From [Bacillus] selenitireducens MLS10 (GTDB lineage Bacteria > Bacillota > Bacilli > Bacillales > Salisediminibacteriaceae), in the NCBI RefSeq assembly GCF_000093085.1, contig NC_014219.1:1570384-1634383 (forward strand): a stretch of 64,000 bases of DNA. Reading direction: 5' to 3'. The notes under the pieces are model-generated. The model made no database searches. It was given only the letters and a program-made list of their open reading frames with translations, and had not been told where the DNA came from. Of the stretch, positions 43,644-54,907 are shown piece by piece; position 1 is the stretch's first letter; each line of letters opens with the position of its first letter. A program made the translations under genes and the position numbers.

Positions 43644-43671
43644 TTGAAATGATCATCAGCTGTGTTATAAT
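43644..43671 (+). promoter_or_regulatory. tig promoter
   Basis: TTGAAA (43644-43649), 16 bp, TATAAT (43666-43671), with TG-T before the -10 box (extended -10). Confidence 0.75.
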
Positions 43672-43724
43672 ATATTGGTTGCAAATTAAGCTAAGGTAAA
43701 GATTGATATGGAGGGAAACAAATT

Positions 43725-45026
43725 ATGACTGCAAATTGGGAAAAACAAGAAGGCAATACAGGCGTATTGTCTGTTGAAGTAAGCAGCGAACGATTTGACA
43801 ACGCTTTGGATGAAGCGTTCAAAAAGGTTGTCAAGCAAGTGAATGTACCTGGATTCCGTAAAGGACGTGTACCGCGTCAGATTTTTGAACAGCGCTTTGG
43901 TGTCGAGAGCCTGTATCAGGATGCGATCGATCTCGTTTTGCCTGAGGCTTATACACAGGCTGTTAATGAAGCGGGAATCGAGCCGGTTGATCAGCCGGAC
44001 ATCAGCATCGATCAGGTAGAGAAGGGTTCTGCCCTGAAGTTCACGGCAACGGTAACCGTGAAGCCGGAAGTTGAACTCGGCGACTACAAAGGTCTTGAAG
44101 TAGAGGCGCAGCCTGTGGAAGTCACAGACGAAGAAGTCGATCAGGAAATCGAAGCAACACGTGAGAAGCACGCTGATCTCATCGCCATTGAAGATGGTGA
44201 AGTGGCTAAGGGTGACACGGTTGTCATGGATTTTGAAGGATTCGTTGACGGAGAAGCCTTTGAAGGCGGAAAAGCGGAGAACTACTCCCTTGAAATCGGA
44301 TCCGGTCAGTTCATTCCAGGCTTTGAAGACCAGCTCGTTGGTGCGAAGCAGGGTGAAGACGCGGAAGTAAACGTGGAATTCCCTGAGGACTATCATTCTG
44401 AAGATCTCGCAGGCAAGCCTGCTCTTTTCAAAGTGAAAGTGCACGACATCAAGCGCAAGGATCTTCCGGAGCTTGACGATGAGTTTGCAAAAGATGTGAA
44501 CGAAGAGTTCGAATCGTTTGCAGACTTGAAAAAAGACATTCGCGAGAAGCTTGAAAAGACGAAAAAAGATGAAGCGGATATGGCTAAGAAAGACTCCCTT
44601 GTTGAACAGGCAACGGAAAATGCCACAATCGAAGTTCCTTCAGCAATGGTTGAAACAGAAAAAGACCGCATGCTTGAAGAATTCAGTCAGCGTCTGCAGG
44701 CACAGGGCATGACGATGGATATGTACTACCAGTTCGCACAGACGGATGAAGAAGGCATGAAAGCCCAGTTCTCCGGCGATGCTGAAAAGCGTGTCCGCAT
44801 GAACCTGACGCTTGAGGCGATTTCTGAAAAAGAAGATATTCAGGTTTCTGACGAAGCTGTTGAAGAAGAAATCGAAAAAATGGCAGAGATGTACGGCCGC
44901 CCGGCAGATGAGATCAAGCAGATCCTCATGATGCAGGGAGGAACGGATCAGCTGAAAGCCGATCTCCGCATCCGTAAAGCCATCGACCTTCTTGCTGAAG
45001 AAGCCGTTGAAAAGCCAGCCGAATAA
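43725..45026 (+). CDS. tig: Trigger factor
   Basis: 433 residues (B. subtilis 424). A ribosome-bound chaperone and prolyl isomerase. The ribosome-binding signature is in [19 protein letters not shown] (residues about 44-62), the FKBP-type PPIase domain spans about 150-240 ([33 protein letters not shown]), and the helical chaperone arms follow. The protein is very acidic. It has its own promoter and terminator, upstream of clpX. Confidence 0.97.
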   Translation: MTANWEKQEGNTGVLSVEVSSERFDNALDEAFKKVVKQVNVPGFRKGRVPRQIFEQRFGVESLYQDAIDLVLPEAYTQAVNEAGIEPVDQPDISIDQVEKGSALKFTATVTVKPEVELGDYKGLEVEAQPVEVTDEEVDQEIEATREKHADLIAIEDGEVAKGDTVVMDFEGFVDGEAFEGGKAENYSLEIGSGQFIPGFEDQLVGAKQGEDAEVNVEFPEDYHSEDLAGKPALFKVKVHDIKRKDLPELDDEFAKDVNEEFESFADLKKDIREKLEKTKKDEADMAKKDSLVEQATENATIEVPSAMVETEKDRMLEEFSQRLQAQGMTMDMYYQFAQTDEEGMKAQFSGDAEKRVRMNLTLEAISEKEDIQVSDEAVEEEIEKMAEMYGRPADEIKQILMMQGGTDQLKADLRIRKAIDLLAEEAVEKPAE

Positions 45027-45047
45027 TATCTGCCTGTGAGCAGATTT

Positions 45048-45085
45048 CAGCAAGGCGCGACAAGTCAGTCGTGCCTTGCTGTTTA
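45048..45085 (+). terminator. Terminator of tig
   Basis: CAGCAAGGCGCGAC (45048-45061), loop AAGTCA, GTCGTGCCTTGCTG (45068-45081), TTTA. One wobble pair in 14. Confidence 0.85.
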
Positions 45086-45173
45086 TACATATTGCACGAG
45101 CCGTGAAGTGGATTCATTGACATAGGAGTTTTGGTTCTTTATTCTGTATGAGAGATTGACAGATGCCGGATTT

Positions 45174-45203
45174 TTGGGTCTTTTAGGATGACTGTGATAG
45201 AAT
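45174..45203 (+). promoter_or_regulatory. clpX promoter
   Basis: TTGGGT (45174-45179), 18 bp, TAGAAT (45198-45203), with TG-A in front of the -10. The gap 45082-45276 shows nothing else. Confidence 0.5.
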
Positions 45204-45276
45204 GAAGGCAGATAAAAATCAGAAAGAGACGCGGTCGTATGCGACGCGCGCAATTTAATCCCAAGGGGTGAACCGG

Positions 45277-46548
45277 ATGTTTAAATTTAATGAAGAAAAA
45301 GGACAACTCAAATGTTCTTTTTGCGGGAAGACACAGGATCAGGTACGTAAGCTTGTAGCAGGTCCAGGTGTATATATTTGTGATGAGTGTATTGAACTCT
45401 GTAATGAAATTGTGGAAGAAGAGCTCGGTACGGAAGAAGAAGTGGAAATCGAAGATATTCCGAAGCCGCAGGAAATCCGTGAAATTCTCAATGATTACGT
45501 CATCGGTCAGGACCGCGCGAAAAAGACGCTTTCTGTCGCGGTTTATAACCACTACAAGCGTGTGAACGCCACTGTGCGTAACGATGATGTGGAGCTCGCA
45601 AAGAGTAACATCTGCCTCATCGGACCGACAGGAAGCGGGAAGACGCTCCTCGCTCAGACCCTTGCGCGTATCTTGAATGTACCGTTTGCCATTGCCGATG
45701 CGACGTCACTGACTGAAGCCGGCTACGTGGGTGAAGACGTGGAGAACATCCTCCTCAAGCTCATCCAGGCCGCAGATTATGACGTGGAGAAGGCAGAGCG
45801 CGGGATCATTTATATTGATGAAGTGGACAAGGTGGCACGTAAATCGGAGAACCCGTCCATCACGCGTGACGTATCCGGTGAAGGGGTCCAGCAGGCCCTC
45901 CTGAAGATTCTCGAAGGTACAACAGCGAGTGTACCGCCTCAGGGTGGACGTAAACACCCTCATCAGGAATTTATTCAGATTGATACAACCAACGTCCTGT
46001 TTATCGTCGGCGGAGCCTTTGACGGCATCGACTCGATCATCAAACAGCGTCTCGGTAAAAAAGTCATCGGATTTGGAGCAGAAGCGGATCAGGAAGACCT
46101 GAAAGAAGGGGAATACCTCTCCAAGATTCTGCCGGAAGACCTCTTGCGTTACGGTCTGATTCCGGAGTTCATCGGCCGTATTCCTGTTATTGCAAGCCTT
46201 GAGCAGCTTGATGAAGCAGCACTTGTTGAAATTCTGACGGCGCCAAAGAATGCACTTGTAAAACAGTATCAGAAGCTCCTTGAGCTTGATGAAGTGGAAC
46301 TTGAATTTACGGAAAAAGCGCTCAAGGAAGTGGCCACGAAAGCCATCGAACGCAAAACCGGTGCCCGCGGTCTGAGATCGATCATTGAAGGCCTGATGCT
46401 TGATGTGATGTATGACCTGCCATCACGTGATGATATCGTAAAGTGTGTCATTACGGACAAGACGGTAACGGACAACGTGAAACCGACGTTACTCGATAAA
46501 GACGGCAATGAAGTGAAAGACCCGGAGAAGCCAAAGGAAAGTGCATAA
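45277..46548 (+). CDS. clpX: ATP-dependent Clp protease ATP-binding subunit ClpX
   Basis: 423 residues (B. subtilis 420). It unfolds substrates and feeds them to ClpP (encoded elsewhere). An N-terminal zinc domain with Cys13, Cys16, Cys35 and Cys38 ([12 protein letters not shown]) recruits substrates; the AAA+ module has Walker [11 protein letters not shown], Walker [11 protein letters not shown], pore loop GYVGEDV and RIPVIASL. The ClpP-docking IGF-type loop reads [12 protein letters not shown] 45277 follows AAGGGGTGA; the GTG nine nt earlier lies within that site. Confidence 0.97.
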   Translation: MFKFNEEKGQLKCSFCGKTQDQVRKLVAGPGVYICDECIELCNEIVEEELGTEEEVEIEDIPKPQEIREILNDYVIGQDRAKKTLSVAVYNHYKRVNATVRNDDVELAKSNICLIGPTGSGKTLLAQTLARILNVPFAIADATSLTEAGYVGEDVENILLKLIQAADYDVEKAERGIIYIDEVDKVARKSENPSITRDVSGEGVQQALLKILEGTTASVPPQGGRKHPHQEFIQIDTTNVLFIVGGAFDGIDSIIKQRLGKKVIGFGAEADQEDLKEGEYLSKILPEDLLRYGLIPEFIGRIPVIASLEQLDEAALVEILTAPKNALVKQYQKLLELDEVELEFTEKALKEVATKAIERKTGARGLRSIIEGLMLDVMYDLPSRDDIVKCVITDKTVTDNVKPTLLDKDGNEVKDPEKPKESA

Positions 46549-46563
46549 GCTGAACAAAACAGC

Positions 46564-46594
46564 GGGGCGTCTCAGTGAGACGCCCCTTCCTTTT
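46564..46594 (+). terminator. Terminator of clpX
   Basis: GGGGCGTCTC (46564-46573), loop AGT, GAGACGCCCC (46577-46586), TTCCTTTT. The stem is a perfect 10 bp with a 3-nt loop. Confidence 0.88.
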
Positions 46595-46652
46595 CAAATC
46601 CGTATTAAATCCAGTATGCGAGACATTGCAATATCCAGGAGGTGGACAATCC

Positions 46653-48977
46653 ATGAGTGAAGAAAACAAAACCTTACCATTGCTTCCTTTAAGAGGGCTG
46701 ATTGTATTCCCTACGATGGTCCTGCATCTTGATGTAGGCCGCGACCGTTCCATCCAGGCGCTTGAAACAGCCATGGTGGACAATCATGAAGTATTCCTCA
46801 CGACACAGCGGGAAGTATCAACCGATGAACCGTCCCGTGAAGAACTGCACGAAATTGGAGCCGTTGCCAAGGTCAATCAGATGCTGAAGCTGCCAAACGG
46901 CACGATCCGTGTCCTCGTCGAAGGACTGCATCGTGCGAAAATTGAGGATTTCCGTGAACTCGAGAAGCACTCTGAGGCGGATATTTCCTTCGTGGATGAG
47001 CGCCAGGAAGCAACTGTTGAAGAACAGGCGCTGATGCGCAATCTTCTCGATCAGTTCGAGGAATATCTCAAGCTCTCCAAAAATATCACCAGGGAAACCT
47101 TCGAATCCGTTGCGGATATCGTAGAACCCGGCAGAATGGCGGATATCGTGACCTCCCACCTGCCCCTTAAAGTACCTCAAAAGCAAGAGGTCATTGAGGA
47201 ATTTGACGTGACGAAGCGTTTGAATCTCGTTTTGAAAACGCTGAAGAATGAGCGGGAAGTCCTCGGTCTTGAACGCAAAATCGGCCAGCAGGTGAAACGT
47301 TCCATGGAGAAGAGTCAAAAAGAATACTACCTCCGTGAACAGATGAAGGCGATCCAAAAAGAGCTTGGTGAAAAAGAGTCCAAAGAATCGGAAATTGATG
47401 ATATGCGCGACCGCATTTTCAAAGCGGAAATGCCCGAAGCGGTCGAAGAAAAAGCGCTGAAGGAATTAAAACGCTACGAAAAAATGCCACCGAGTTCTGC
47501 AGAGAGTTCGGTAATCCGTAACTACATCGAATGGCTTGTTGTTGTACCTTGGCATGAAGTAACGGAAGATGTCCTTGATATTCACCGCTCCGAAAAGATT
47601 CTCGATGAAGACCATTACGGACTCGAGAAGGTGAAAGAGCGTGTCCTTGAATATCTTGCCGTGCAGGAGCTGACGAACGAACTGAAGGGGCCGATTCTTT
47701 GTTTGACAGGACCACCGGGTGTCGGGAAGACATCGTTGGCCCGCTCCGTTGCGCGAAGTCTCGACCGCAAATTTGTGCGGATGTCCCTTGGGGGCGTGCG
47801 GGATGAGGCCGAGATTCGCGGACACCGCCGTACGTACGTCGGTGCGATGCCAGGCCGGATCATCCAGGGAATGAAGAAAGCCGGCACCATGAATCCGGTC
47901 TTCCTTCTCGATGAAATCGACAAGCTCGTACACGATTTCCGCGGGGACCCTTCGGCATCACTCCTTGAAGTCCTCGATCCGGAACAGAATAATACGTTCA
48001 GTGATCATTTTATCGAAGAGCCGTATGACCTTTCGAAAGTCATGTTTATTACGACGGCGAACAACATCGGAGCTATTCCGGCACCGCTTCGTGACCGAAT
48101 GGAAATCATCCATATTCCGGGCTATACGGAAGTGGAAAAGAAAGAGATTGCAAAGCGGTACCTTCTTCCGAAACAGATCAAGGAACACGGGCTTTCAAAA
48201 GGCAAGCTCCAGGTGAAAGATGAAGCGATCCTGAAAGTCGTCCGTCGTTACACGAGAGAAGCAGGGGTGCGAAACCTTGAACGCGAACTGGCGAAAATCT
48301 GCCGGAAAGCGGCGAAAAAGATCGTATCCGGCGAGAAAAAACGGGTCATCGTCACAGAGAAGACGATTGAGGAACTGCTCGGCCGTCCGACTTTCCGCTA
48401 TGGAAAAGCGGAAACCAAAGATCAGATCGGAACCGCTACAGGACTTGCCTATACCGCAGCAGGCGGGGATACGCTGAACATCGAAGTCTCTCTTTACCCC
48501 GGAAAAGGAAAGCTCCTTTTGACAGGGAAGCTTGGAGACGTCATGAAAGAATCCGCTCAGGCCGCGTTCAGCTATATCCGATCGAAGTCGAAAGAGCTGA
48601 ATATCGATCCGCAATTCAATGAGAAGAATGATATCCACATTCACGTCCCTGAAGGTGCTGTGCCTAAGGACGGTCCGTCAGCCGGGATTACCATCGCGAC
48701 AGCGCTCATATCCGCCCTGACAGAGCGCCCGGTGCGCCGTGAAGTCGGGATGACCGGAGAGATCACCCTGAGAGGCCGTGTGCTGCCGATCGGCGGTCTG
48801 AAAGAGAAATCCATGTCCGCACACCGCGCCGGCCTGACGCATATTATCATTCCGGAAGAAAACGAGAAGGATCTCGAAGACATTCCGGACAGCGTGAGGG
48901 ATGATTTAACCTTTATCCCCGTTGCGCATCTTGATGAAGTGCTGAAACATGCCCTTGCAGGAGGAAAAGAATCATGA
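46653..48977 (+). CDS. lonA: ATP-dependent protease Lon
   Basis: 774 residues, the same as B. subtilis LonA. N-terminal substrate domain ([20 protein letters not shown]), AAA+ module with Walker [14 protein letters not shown] (near residue 353) and Walker [10 protein letters not shown], and a C-terminal Ser-Lys protease with the catalytic Ser in [14 protein letters not shown]. It degrades damaged and regulatory proteins. ATG 46653 follows AGGAGGTGGACAATCC; a longer frame upstream runs through the clpX terminator and was rejected. B. subtilis has lonB between clpX and lonA; here the gap is 104 bp. Confidence 0.98.
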   Translation: MSEENKTLPLLPLRGLIVFPTMVLHLDVGRDRSIQALETAMVDNHEVFLTTQREVSTDEPSREELHEIGAVAKVNQMLKLPNGTIRVLVEGLHRAKIEDFRELEKHSEADISFVDERQEATVEEQALMRNLLDQFEEYLKLSKNITRETFESVADIVEPGRMADIVTSHLPLKVPQKQEVIEEFDVTKRLNLVLKTLKNEREVLGLERKIGQQVKRSMEKSQKEYYLREQMKAIQKELGEKESKESEIDDMRDRIFKAEMPEAVEEKALKELKRYEKMPPSSAESSVIRNYIEWLVVVPWHEVTEDVLDIHRSEKILDEDHYGLEKVKERVLEYLAVQELTNELKGPILCLTGPPGVGKTSLARSVARSLDRKFVRMSLGGVRDEAEIRGHRRTYVGAMPGRIIQGMKKAGTMNPVFLLDEIDKLVHDFRGDPSASLLEVLDPEQNNTFSDHFIEEPYDLSKVMFITTANNIGAIPAPLRDRMEIIHIPGYTEVEKKEIAKRYLLPKQIKEHGLSKGKLQVKDEAILKVVRRYTREAGVRNLERELAKICRKAAKKIVSGEKKRVIVTEKTIEELLGRPTFRYGKAETKDQIGTATGLAYTAAGGDTLNIEVSLYPGKGKLLLTGKLGDVMKESAQAAFSYIRSKSKELNIDPQFNEKNDIHIHVPEGAVPKDGPSAGITIATALISALTERPVRREVGMTGEITLRGRVLPIGGLKEKSMSAHRAGLTHIIIPEENEKDLEDIPDSVRDDLTFIPVAHLDEVLKHALAGGKES

Positions 48978-49612
48978 AAGTCAATCAGGCAGAACTCGTG
49001 ATCAGTGCCGCGAAACAGGATCAGTTTCCGGGTACAATGATTCCGGAAGTGGCGCTCTCGGGCCGTTCAAACGTTGGGAAATCGTCCTTTATCAATACGC
49101 TGATCAACCGTAAAGGGCTCGCCCGGACGTCCCAGCGTCCGGGAAAAACCCAGACGCTGAACTTCTATATCATCAATGACCGCTTTCATTTCGTCGATGT
49201 GCCGGGTTACGGCTACGCGAAAGTATCGAAAGCGGAGCGGGCGGCCTGGGGCAAAACCCTTGAACTGTATTTCTCTTCGAGAGAACAGTTGAACGGAGTC
49301 GTACAGCTGATCGACAGCCGCCACAAGCCGTCAGAAGACGACATACTGATGTATGACTGGCTGAAGCATCACGGGCATAAAGTGGTCCTGATCGCGACGA
49401 AATGTGATAAGATCCCGAGAGGCAAGTGGGCGAAATCGAAAAAACAGATCTCCGGAGATTTGAACCGGGATCCGTCAGATCCTTTGATCATGTTCTCGTC
49501 GGAAACCGGACAGGGGAAGGAAGAAGCCTGGCGGGAGATCAAGGATCTGCTGTTTGCCAAACAGCCGGACCAGGAATCAGCTGATCGCTCTGAACCGGAT
49601 GCGAACGACTGA
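48974..49612 (+). CDS. engB: Ribosome biogenesis GTP-binding protein EngB
   Basis: 212 residues of the YihA/YsxC GTPase family, needed for 50S assembly. G1 [15 protein letters not shown]2 around [15 protein letters not shown]3 [10 protein letters not shown]4 ATKCDKI and G5 SSETGQG are all present. The start overlaps the lonA stop by four bases (ATGA), so the two are coupled, as in B. subtilis lonA-ysxC. The C-terminal tail is acidic and short. Confidence 0.95.
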   Translation: MKVNQAELVISAAKQDQFPGTMIPEVALSGRSNVGKSSFINTLINRKGLARTSQRPGKTQTLNFYIINDRFHFVDVPGYGYAKVSKAERAAWGKTLELYFSSREQLNGVVQLIDSRHKPSEDDILMYDWLKHHGHKVVLIATKCDKIPRGKWAKSKKQISGDLNRDPSDPLIMFSSETGQGKEEAWREIKDLLFAKQPDQESADRSEPDAND

Positions 49613-49655
49613 CGTCAGGAACCTGCCAGGGGTAATGATGTCAGATGACAACATG

Positions 49656-49686
49656 AAAACAGCCGCCATCTGCGCGGCTGTTTTTC
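49656..49686 (+). terminator. Terminator of lonA-engB
   Basis: AAAACAGCCGC (49656-49666), loop CATCTGC, GCGGCTGTTTT (49674-49684). Confidence 0.85.
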
Positions 49687-49808
49687 GTTTAATGACTTAC
49701 AAAATTCTCAATGGTGTGACGATAATCACAGCCACATCAAGATCAGGGGTGTATACTGGTACAAAGTTAAACAAAATCAATGGTTGTGAAAACGAATTAT
49801 GTTATAAT

Positions 49809-49823
49809 TAATAATGATTATAA
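49809..49823 (+). promoter_or_regulatory. PerR-box-like operator before hemA
   Basis: TAATAATGATTATAA matches the PerR consensus TTANAATNATTNTAA at all fixed positions but one. hemAXCDBL is a known PerR target in B. subtilis. It lies upstream of the predicted -35 box, or next to an alternative TATAAT at 49803-49808. Confidence 0.55.
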
Positions 49824-49839
49824 ACAGGGGTTAAATTGT

Positions 49840-49868
49840 TTGTCACAGCCGCGTATAGGTTGTAAACT
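49840..49868 (+). promoter_or_regulatory. hemA operon promoter
   Basis: TTGTCA (49840-49845), 17 bp, TAAACT (49863-49868). The start codon is at 49900. Confidence 0.7.
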
Positions 49869-49899
49869 AGAGTGGGTTTCCAGTTTTGGGGGTGGAGGT

Positions 49900-51288
49900 A
49901 TGCATATCCTCGTTGTCGGACTGAATCACAAGACAACACCGGTTGAAATCAGAGAGAAATTTCAGTTTCAGTCGGATTTGGATCAGGCATTGACTGCGTT
50001 AAGGCAGTCGAAAAGTATATTGGAAAGCGTTATTATCTCAACCTGTAACCGGACTGAACTGTACGTTGTTGCAGATCAGCTTCATACAGGCCGCTATTAT
50101 TCGAAGATGTTTCTTTCGGAGTGGTTTGATGTACCGAAAGAAGAGTTCTCCCATCATCTCGTGATCAGAGAAGATGAGCACGCCATCGAGCATCTGTTAC
50201 GGCTCTCCTGTGGTCTCGATTCCATGATCCTCGGAGAAACGCAGATTCTCGGACAAGTCAGGGATGCCTTCTTGAAGGCGCAGGAGCTCGATACAGTCGG
50301 GACGATCTTCAATTACAGCTTCCGACAGGCGATTGCACTTGCGAAACGCGTACAGGCTGAAACCGGGATCAACGACAATCCGGTATCGGTCTCTTACGCA
50401 GCTGTCGAACTCGGAAAGCAGATTTTTGGAGATTTTAACGGCAAGGAAGTCCTCGTGATGGGGGCGGGCAAGATGAGTGAGCTGACGGCAAAACATCTGA
50501 CGTCGAGTGGTGTCAGTCAGATAACCGTTATGAACCGTACGATGGAAAAGGCCATCGCCCTTGCGGATCGTTTTGACGGAAGAGCCCGCACGTTTACGGA
50601 ACTTTCGGACACGCTCCTTGAGACCGATGTCCTCATCAGCAGTACCGGTTCCGATCAGTATGTCCTGAAAGAAGAGGATGTGCGCCAGATCATGAAAAAG
50701 AGAAAAGGCAGACCGCTGTTCCTGGTCGACATTGCCGTTCCGAGGGATCTGGATCCTGAGCTGAACGAACTTGATAATGTGTATCTGTATGATATTGACG
50801 ACCTTCAGGGCATTGTGGAAGCGAATCTTGAAGACCGCAAGGAGGCAGCCGAACAGATTGAGCTCATGATTGAAGAAGAGCTCGTTGTATTCGGTGACTG
50901 GCTCGATACCCTCGGCGTCGTTCCTGTCATTTCCGCACTTCGCTCAAAGGCATCATCCATTCAGGAAGGAACGATGGAGAGCCTCGAGCGAAAGCTCAGT
51001 CACATGACAGACCGGGAAAAGAAAGTGATCCGCAAGCATATGAAGAGCATCATCAATCAGATGCTCCGCGATCCGATCACAGCGCTTAAGGAAGTGCCAA
51101 ATGAGGAATCGCCGGATGAACTGCTGGATTATTTCACACGGGTCTTTAATCTTGATGATCATCTTGACGGGAAAGAACCGAGAATCACGACAAACATTAA
51201 GATTAACCGTAAGGAGCGGGAATTTAACATCGCACGGAGGAAGGCACTGATCGGCAACCGCAAGAAAGTGGCCGTGCGCTCCTTTTAA
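49900..51288 (+). CDS. hemA: Glutamyl-tRNA reductase
   Basis: 462 residues. It reduces Glu-tRNA to glutamate-1-semialdehyde, the first step of the C5 haem pathway. MHILVVGLNHKTTPVEIREK is the family start; the catalytic Cys49 is in IISTCNRTELY; a NADPH-binding segment (VLVMGAGKMSELTAKHL) and a C-terminal dimerisation helix follow. ATG 49900 is chosen by family alignment; the frame is open for 40 more codons upstream, but that part covers the promoter and PerR box. First gene of hemAXCDBL. Confidence 0.96.
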   Translation: MHILVVGLNHKTTPVEIREKFQFQSDLDQALTALRQSKSILESVIISTCNRTELYVVADQLHTGRYYSKMFLSEWFDVPKEEFSHHLVIREDEHAIEHLLRLSCGLDSMILGETQILGQVRDAFLKAQELDTVGTIFNYSFRQAIALAKRVQAETGINDNPVSVSYAAVELGKQIFGDFNGKEVLVMGAGKMSELTAKHLTSSGVSQITVMNRTMEKAIALADRFDGRARTFTELSDTLLETDVLISSTGSDQYVLKEEDVRQIMKKRKGRPLFLVDIAVPRDLDPELNELDNVYLYDIDDLQGIVEANLEDRKEAAEQIELMIEEELVVFGDWLDTLGVVPVISALRSKASSIQEGTMESLERKLSHMTDREKKVIRKHMKSIINQMLRDPITALKEVPNEESPDELLDYFTRVFNLDDHLDGKEPRITTNIKINRKEREFNIARRKALIGNRKKVAVRSF

Positions 51289-51302
51289 GGGAGGAGTCGA
51301 CG

Positions 51303-52124
51303 ATGGCAGGAGTCAATATACTCTATATTCTGATCGTGCTGCTTTACTGCTTAAGCGTGGCATTGTATTTTATTGATTATATTCATAAAAACCAGAAGGT
51401 CAAAAAGATGGCCTTCTGGTTGCTTTCTATCGTTTGGGTCATGCAGATTCTGTTCATGATTCTTCGTTACATAGAGTTCGAACGGCTGCCGATTATGACC
51501 AGCTTTGAGGCAATGTTTGTTTATGCCTGGATGATCGTAACGGTCTCGATGGTCGTCAATGTGATGTTCCGGACGGATTTTCTTGTCTTCTTTTTAAATC
51601 TCGTCGGATTTACGGTGGTTGTCATTGGTCTTCTTGTGCCGGCGGGTGATATTTCTCCGGAACTCAGGGAGTTATTTGTCTTTGAGATGCTGATGATCCA
51701 TGTCGGTATCCTGCTTGTTGCGTACGCCGTTTTCACCGTCTCGTCGGTCTTTTCACTGCTGTACCTGATTCAGCATCAGATGCTCAAGTCCCGCAAGCCG
51801 AATTCACGGATTTCCCGTCTCGGGAATTTGCCCATGCTTGAGCGAAACAGTTTTTTTGCTGCTGTAACGGGGATCCCGCTGATGCTGATCGGCCTGATCC
51901 TCGGGGTGATCTGGACGTATATATCGTTTGATACGATTCCGTGGCTAGACCCGAAAATCGTCACGTCCTTTATGGTCGTCGGTTCATACGGGCTGTATGT
52001 CTTTTATTATCAATTCCGCAAAGAGCGGGGATACAGGATGGTGCGCCTGAATCTGGTGTCCTTTCTGATCCTGCTCGTGAACTATTTTCTGTCCAGTTCG
52101 TTTTCCTCTTTTCATATCTGGTAA
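51303..52124 (+). CDS. hemX: HemX, cytochrome-assembly-type membrane protein
   Basis: 273 residues with about eight membrane helices of the CcsA/ResC family. In B. subtilis, HemX lowers the level of HemA protein and so tunes haem synthesis. The WAYISF-type motif of the family may correspond to GVIWTYISFDTIPWLDPK near residue 200, and a His lies in MLMIHVGILLVAYAVF. It starts 14 bp after hemA behind GGGAGGAGTCGACG, in the usual operon place. Confidence 0.9.
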   Translation: MAGVNILYILIVLLYCLSVALYFIDYIHKNQKVKKMAFWLLSIVWVMQILFMILRYIEFERLPIMTSFEAMFVYAWMIVTVSMVVNVMFRTDFLVFFLNLVGFTVVVIGLLVPAGDISPELRELFVFEMLMIHVGILLVAYAVFTVSSVFSLLYLIQHQMLKSRKPNSRISRLGNLPMLERNSFFAAVTGIPLMLIGLILGVIWTYISFDTIPWLDPKIVTSFMVVGSYGLYVFYYQFRKERGYRMVRLNLVSFLILLVNYFLSSSFSSFHIW

Positions 52125-52175
52125 AGACGGGCGCACAGGACAGGGTGTTAATTATTTATTCAGGAGGTTCTTTCA

Positions 52176-53114
52176 TTGACACGAACAATTACGTTAGGCT
52201 CAAGACGAAGCAATCTGGCTATGACACAAACCCGCTGGGTGATCTCGGAGCTTGAAAAGCTCGGGCTGCCCTTTCAGTTTGAGATTAAAGAAATAACGAC
52301 ACGGGGCGATGAGATCCTTGACGTGACCCTCTCAAAGGTCGGCGGTAAGGGGCTGTTTGTCAAAGAAATTGAACAGGCGATGCACAACGGTGAGATTGAT
52401 ATGGCCGTTCACAGCATGAAGGACGTCCCGTCCACCCGTTCAGAAGGGCTCGTGCTTGCATCTGTCCCGAAGCGGTATGATCCGAGGGATGCGTTGATTT
52501 CAAACAGCGGAAAGACCCTGATGGAGCTCCCTGCAGGATCGATTGTCGGTACAAGCAGCCTGAGACGCGGGTCCCAGGTCCTTGCGAAGCGTCCGGATCT
52601 TGAGATTCAGTGGATTCGGGGGAATATTGATACCCGGCTCAGAAAGTGCAGAGAAGAGAACTTCGACGCGATTATCCTCGCAGCGGCGGGCCTCGAGCGT
52701 GTTGGCTGGACCGAAGATATTGTGACGGAGTTTCTCGATCCGGATCTGTGTCTGCCGGCCGTCGGCCAGGGAGCTCTCGGTCTTGAGTGCAGGGAAGATG
52801 ATTATGAATTGAGAGAGCTTCTTGCTCATATCAACCATGAACAGACAGCTATAACCGTGGCAGCAGAGCGGGCGTTTCTCAGAACCGTGGAGGGTGGCTG
52901 TCAGGTGCCGATCGGGGCTTATGCGACCCTCGATGAACAAAATCAGATTCACCTGACCGCACTCGTGGCGTCGACAGACGGCAAACAGGTCTTCAAAGAG
53001 TCCATTATCGGGGAAGACCCTGAATACATCGGCACTGAAGTGGCGGAGCGTATTCTCAGACAGGGTGCCAAAGGAGTACTCGATCAGGTAAAAGAGGATT
53101 TGGAGAACTCCTGA
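52176..53114 (+). CDS. hemC: Hydroxymethylbilane synthase (porphobilinogen deaminase)
   Basis: 312 residues. It links four porphobilinogens into hydroxymethylbilane using a dipyrromethane cofactor, held by the Cys in [30 protein letters not shown] and VHSMKDVPS, with the catalytic Asp region and Arg-rich [10 protein letters not shown], are intact. The start is TTG at 52176 behind CAGGAGGTTCTTTCA. Its stop overlaps the hemD start. Confidence 0.96.
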   Translation: MTRTITLGSRRSNLAMTQTRWVISELEKLGLPFQFEIKEITTRGDEILDVTLSKVGGKGLFVKEIEQAMHNGEIDMAVHSMKDVPSTRSEGLVLASVPKRYDPRDALISNSGKTLMELPAGSIVGTSSLRRGSQVLAKRPDLEIQWIRGNIDTRLRKCREENFDAIILAAAGLERVGWTEDIVTEFLDPDLCLPAVGQGALGLECREDDYELRELLAHINHEQTAITVAAERAFLRTVEGGCQVPIGAYATLDEQNQIHLTALVASTDGKQVFKESIIGEDPEYIGTEVAERILRQGAKGVLDQVKEDLENS

Positions 53115-53908
53115 TGAACGGTCCTCTTTCCGGCAAGCGGATCCTGAACACACGGGCGCCTCATCAACAGAAGGCGCTCACCGACAGATTGACAGCCTGG
53201 GGAGCCGACGTGGTCGAACTCCCCCTCATTCGTGTGGAACGTGTGAAGGGCGTTTCTGTGAGGGAATTCCGAGAAGCATTTGAAGCGGCGGATGTCGTCG
53301 TCTTCACGAGTCGAAACGCGGTCGAGGTGACGATGGATCTTCTGAAAGAAGCCTGTCAGACGGACGATTATACCCGGTGTTTTGAAGGGAAGGTCATTGC
53401 GGCCGTCGGTGAGAAGACGGGGGACGTGCTGATGGCGTCAGGCCTTACGCCGTCGATCATGCCTGACGTTTTTGAAGCAGGCCACCTGGCCCGTTCGATT
53501 GTGGATCAGACAGCCCCTGGTGCAGAGATTTTCTATCCTAGAAGCGAAAAAGCGAGAAAAACATTGCCAAAAGCACTGACAGAAGCAGGGCGCCATGTGA
53601 CAGAGCTTGTGATCTACACCACGAAGTCACAGACGATTCCCTCTGACAAGATAACAGAGCTGTTTGAAGGTGACGGTCTTGATGTCATCACCTTTATGAG
53701 TCCGACTGCCGTTCAGAGCTTTTTTCAACAGATGGATCCGGCGCTAGTTCCTGATGATGTCAGATTTGCCGTTATCGGAGAGGTGACGGAAAGAGCGCTA
53801 CGTCCTTATGTGAAGGAGGAGCGGCTGATTGTCCCGGAGCGCTACACACTCGAAGACATGATCCGGGCAATTGAAGAATTTTACAAACGGAAGGATGATC
53901 ATAAATGA
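53114..53908 (+). CDS. hemD: Uroporphyrinogen-III synthase
   Basis: 264 residues (B. subtilis 262). It closes hydroxymethylbilane with inversion of ring D. The sequence of this family is poorly conserved; [51 protein letters not shown] and [14 protein letters not shown] fit the two-domain HemD fold. The assignment rests also on position: coupled to hemC (TGATG) and to hemB (ATGA). Confidence 0.92.
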   Translation: MNGPLSGKRILNTRAPHQQKALTDRLTAWGADVVELPLIRVERVKGVSVREFREAFEAADVVVFTSRNAVEVTMDLLKEACQTDDYTRCFEGKVIAAVGEKTGDVLMASGLTPSIMPDVFEAGHLARSIVDQTAPGAEIFYPRSEKARKTLPKALTEAGRHVTELVIYTTKSQTIPSDKITELFEGDGLDVITFMSPTAVQSFFQQMDPALVPDDVRFAVIGEVTERALRPYVKEERLIVPERYTLEDMIRAIEEFYKRKDDHK

Positions 53909-54885
53909 GCAGTCGAGAACCATTTAAACGGCACCGCCGCCTGCGGCAGAGCCCGAACTTAAGAGCGAATGTGAGGGAGAACCATGTGCGGACAGAAGAT
54001 TTGATCTATCCGCTTTTTGCAGTGGAAGGAACCGGTGTGAAGAATGAAGTGCCGTCGATGCCGGGGGTATACCAGCGGTCCCTTGACCTGATTAACGACG
54101 AGGTGCAGGAAGCGGTGGATCTCGGGATCACGATGATCATCCTCTTCGGGGTGCCAAACGATAAAGATGCATGCGGAACGTCCGCGATGGCTGAAGACGG
54201 AATCGTACAGAAAGCTACGCGTCAAATTAAAGAAGCCTTCCCCGAATTGACCGTGATAACCGATACATGTCTCTGCCAGTTCACCGATCACGGTCACTGC
54301 GGCGTCGTGGAAGACGGGGAGATTTTAAATGATCCGTCCCTTGAGCTGTTAACGAAGGCTGCAGTGTCTCAGGCGAAGGCAGGGGCGGACGTGATCGCGC
54401 CCTCAAATATGATGGACGGCTTTGTCCATGCGATTCGTGAGGGGCTCGATGAAGCGGGCTTCAGCCATGTGCCGATTATGAGCTATGCGGTCAAATACGC
54501 ATCGGCGTTTTACGGACCGTTCCGAGACGCGGCGCACAGCTCTCCGAAATCCGGGGACCGAAAGACGTATCAGATGGATCCGGCAAACCGCCGTGAAGCC
54601 CATCGCGAAGCCCGATCCGACGCAGATGAGGGTGCGGATTTTCTCATTGTCAAGCCTGCATTGTCCTATCTCGATATTATCCGTGACGTGAGAGACCGCC
54701 ATGATCTTCCTGTCGTTGCTTACAACGTCAGCGGTGAGTATTCCATGGTCAAGGCCGCGTCGATGAACGGCTGGATCAATGAGCGGGACATTGTCATGGA
54801 GAAGATGGTCAGCATGAAACGGGCCGGCGCCGATCTGATTTTGACGTATTTCGCAAAGGATATTGCCCGCTGGGTGAACGAATAA
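53905..54885 (+). CDS. hemB: Delta-aminolevulinic acid dehydratase (porphobilinogen synthase)
   Basis: 326 residues. It condenses two 5-aminolevulinates to porphobilinogen. [20 protein letters not shown] is the family start; the zinc-site cysteines are in [16 protein letters not shown]; the Schiff-base lysines lie in [20 protein letters not shown] and [12 protein letters not shown]. It is the zinc-type enzyme. Coupled to hemD by overlap, with hemL 22 bp downstream. Confidence 0.97.
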   Translation: MSSREPFKRHRRLRQSPNLRANVRENHVRTEDLIYPLFAVEGTGVKNEVPSMPGVYQRSLDLINDEVQEAVDLGITMIILFGVPNDKDACGTSAMAEDGIVQKATRQIKEAFPELTVITDTCLCQFTDHGHCGVVEDGEILNDPSLELLTKAAVSQAKAGADVIAPSNMMDGFVHAIREGLDEAGFSHVPIMSYAVKYASAFYGPFRDAAHSSPKSGDRKTYQMDPANRREAHREARSDADEGADFLIVKPALSYLDIIRDVRDRHDLPVVAYNVSGEYSMVKAASMNGWINERDIVMEKMVSMKRAGADLILTYFAKDIARWVNE

Positions 54886-54907
54886 TCAATACGGAGGTTG
54901 ATGAACG

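Noticed and set aside
49784..49808. TTGTGA ... TATAAT as a hemA promoter
   Set aside because: Spacing is only 13 bp; kept only as an alternative beside the PerR-like box.
49780..49899. 40-codon extension upstream of hemA
   Set aside because: It would translate the promoter and PerR-like box, and HemA proteins begin MHILVVG at 49900.
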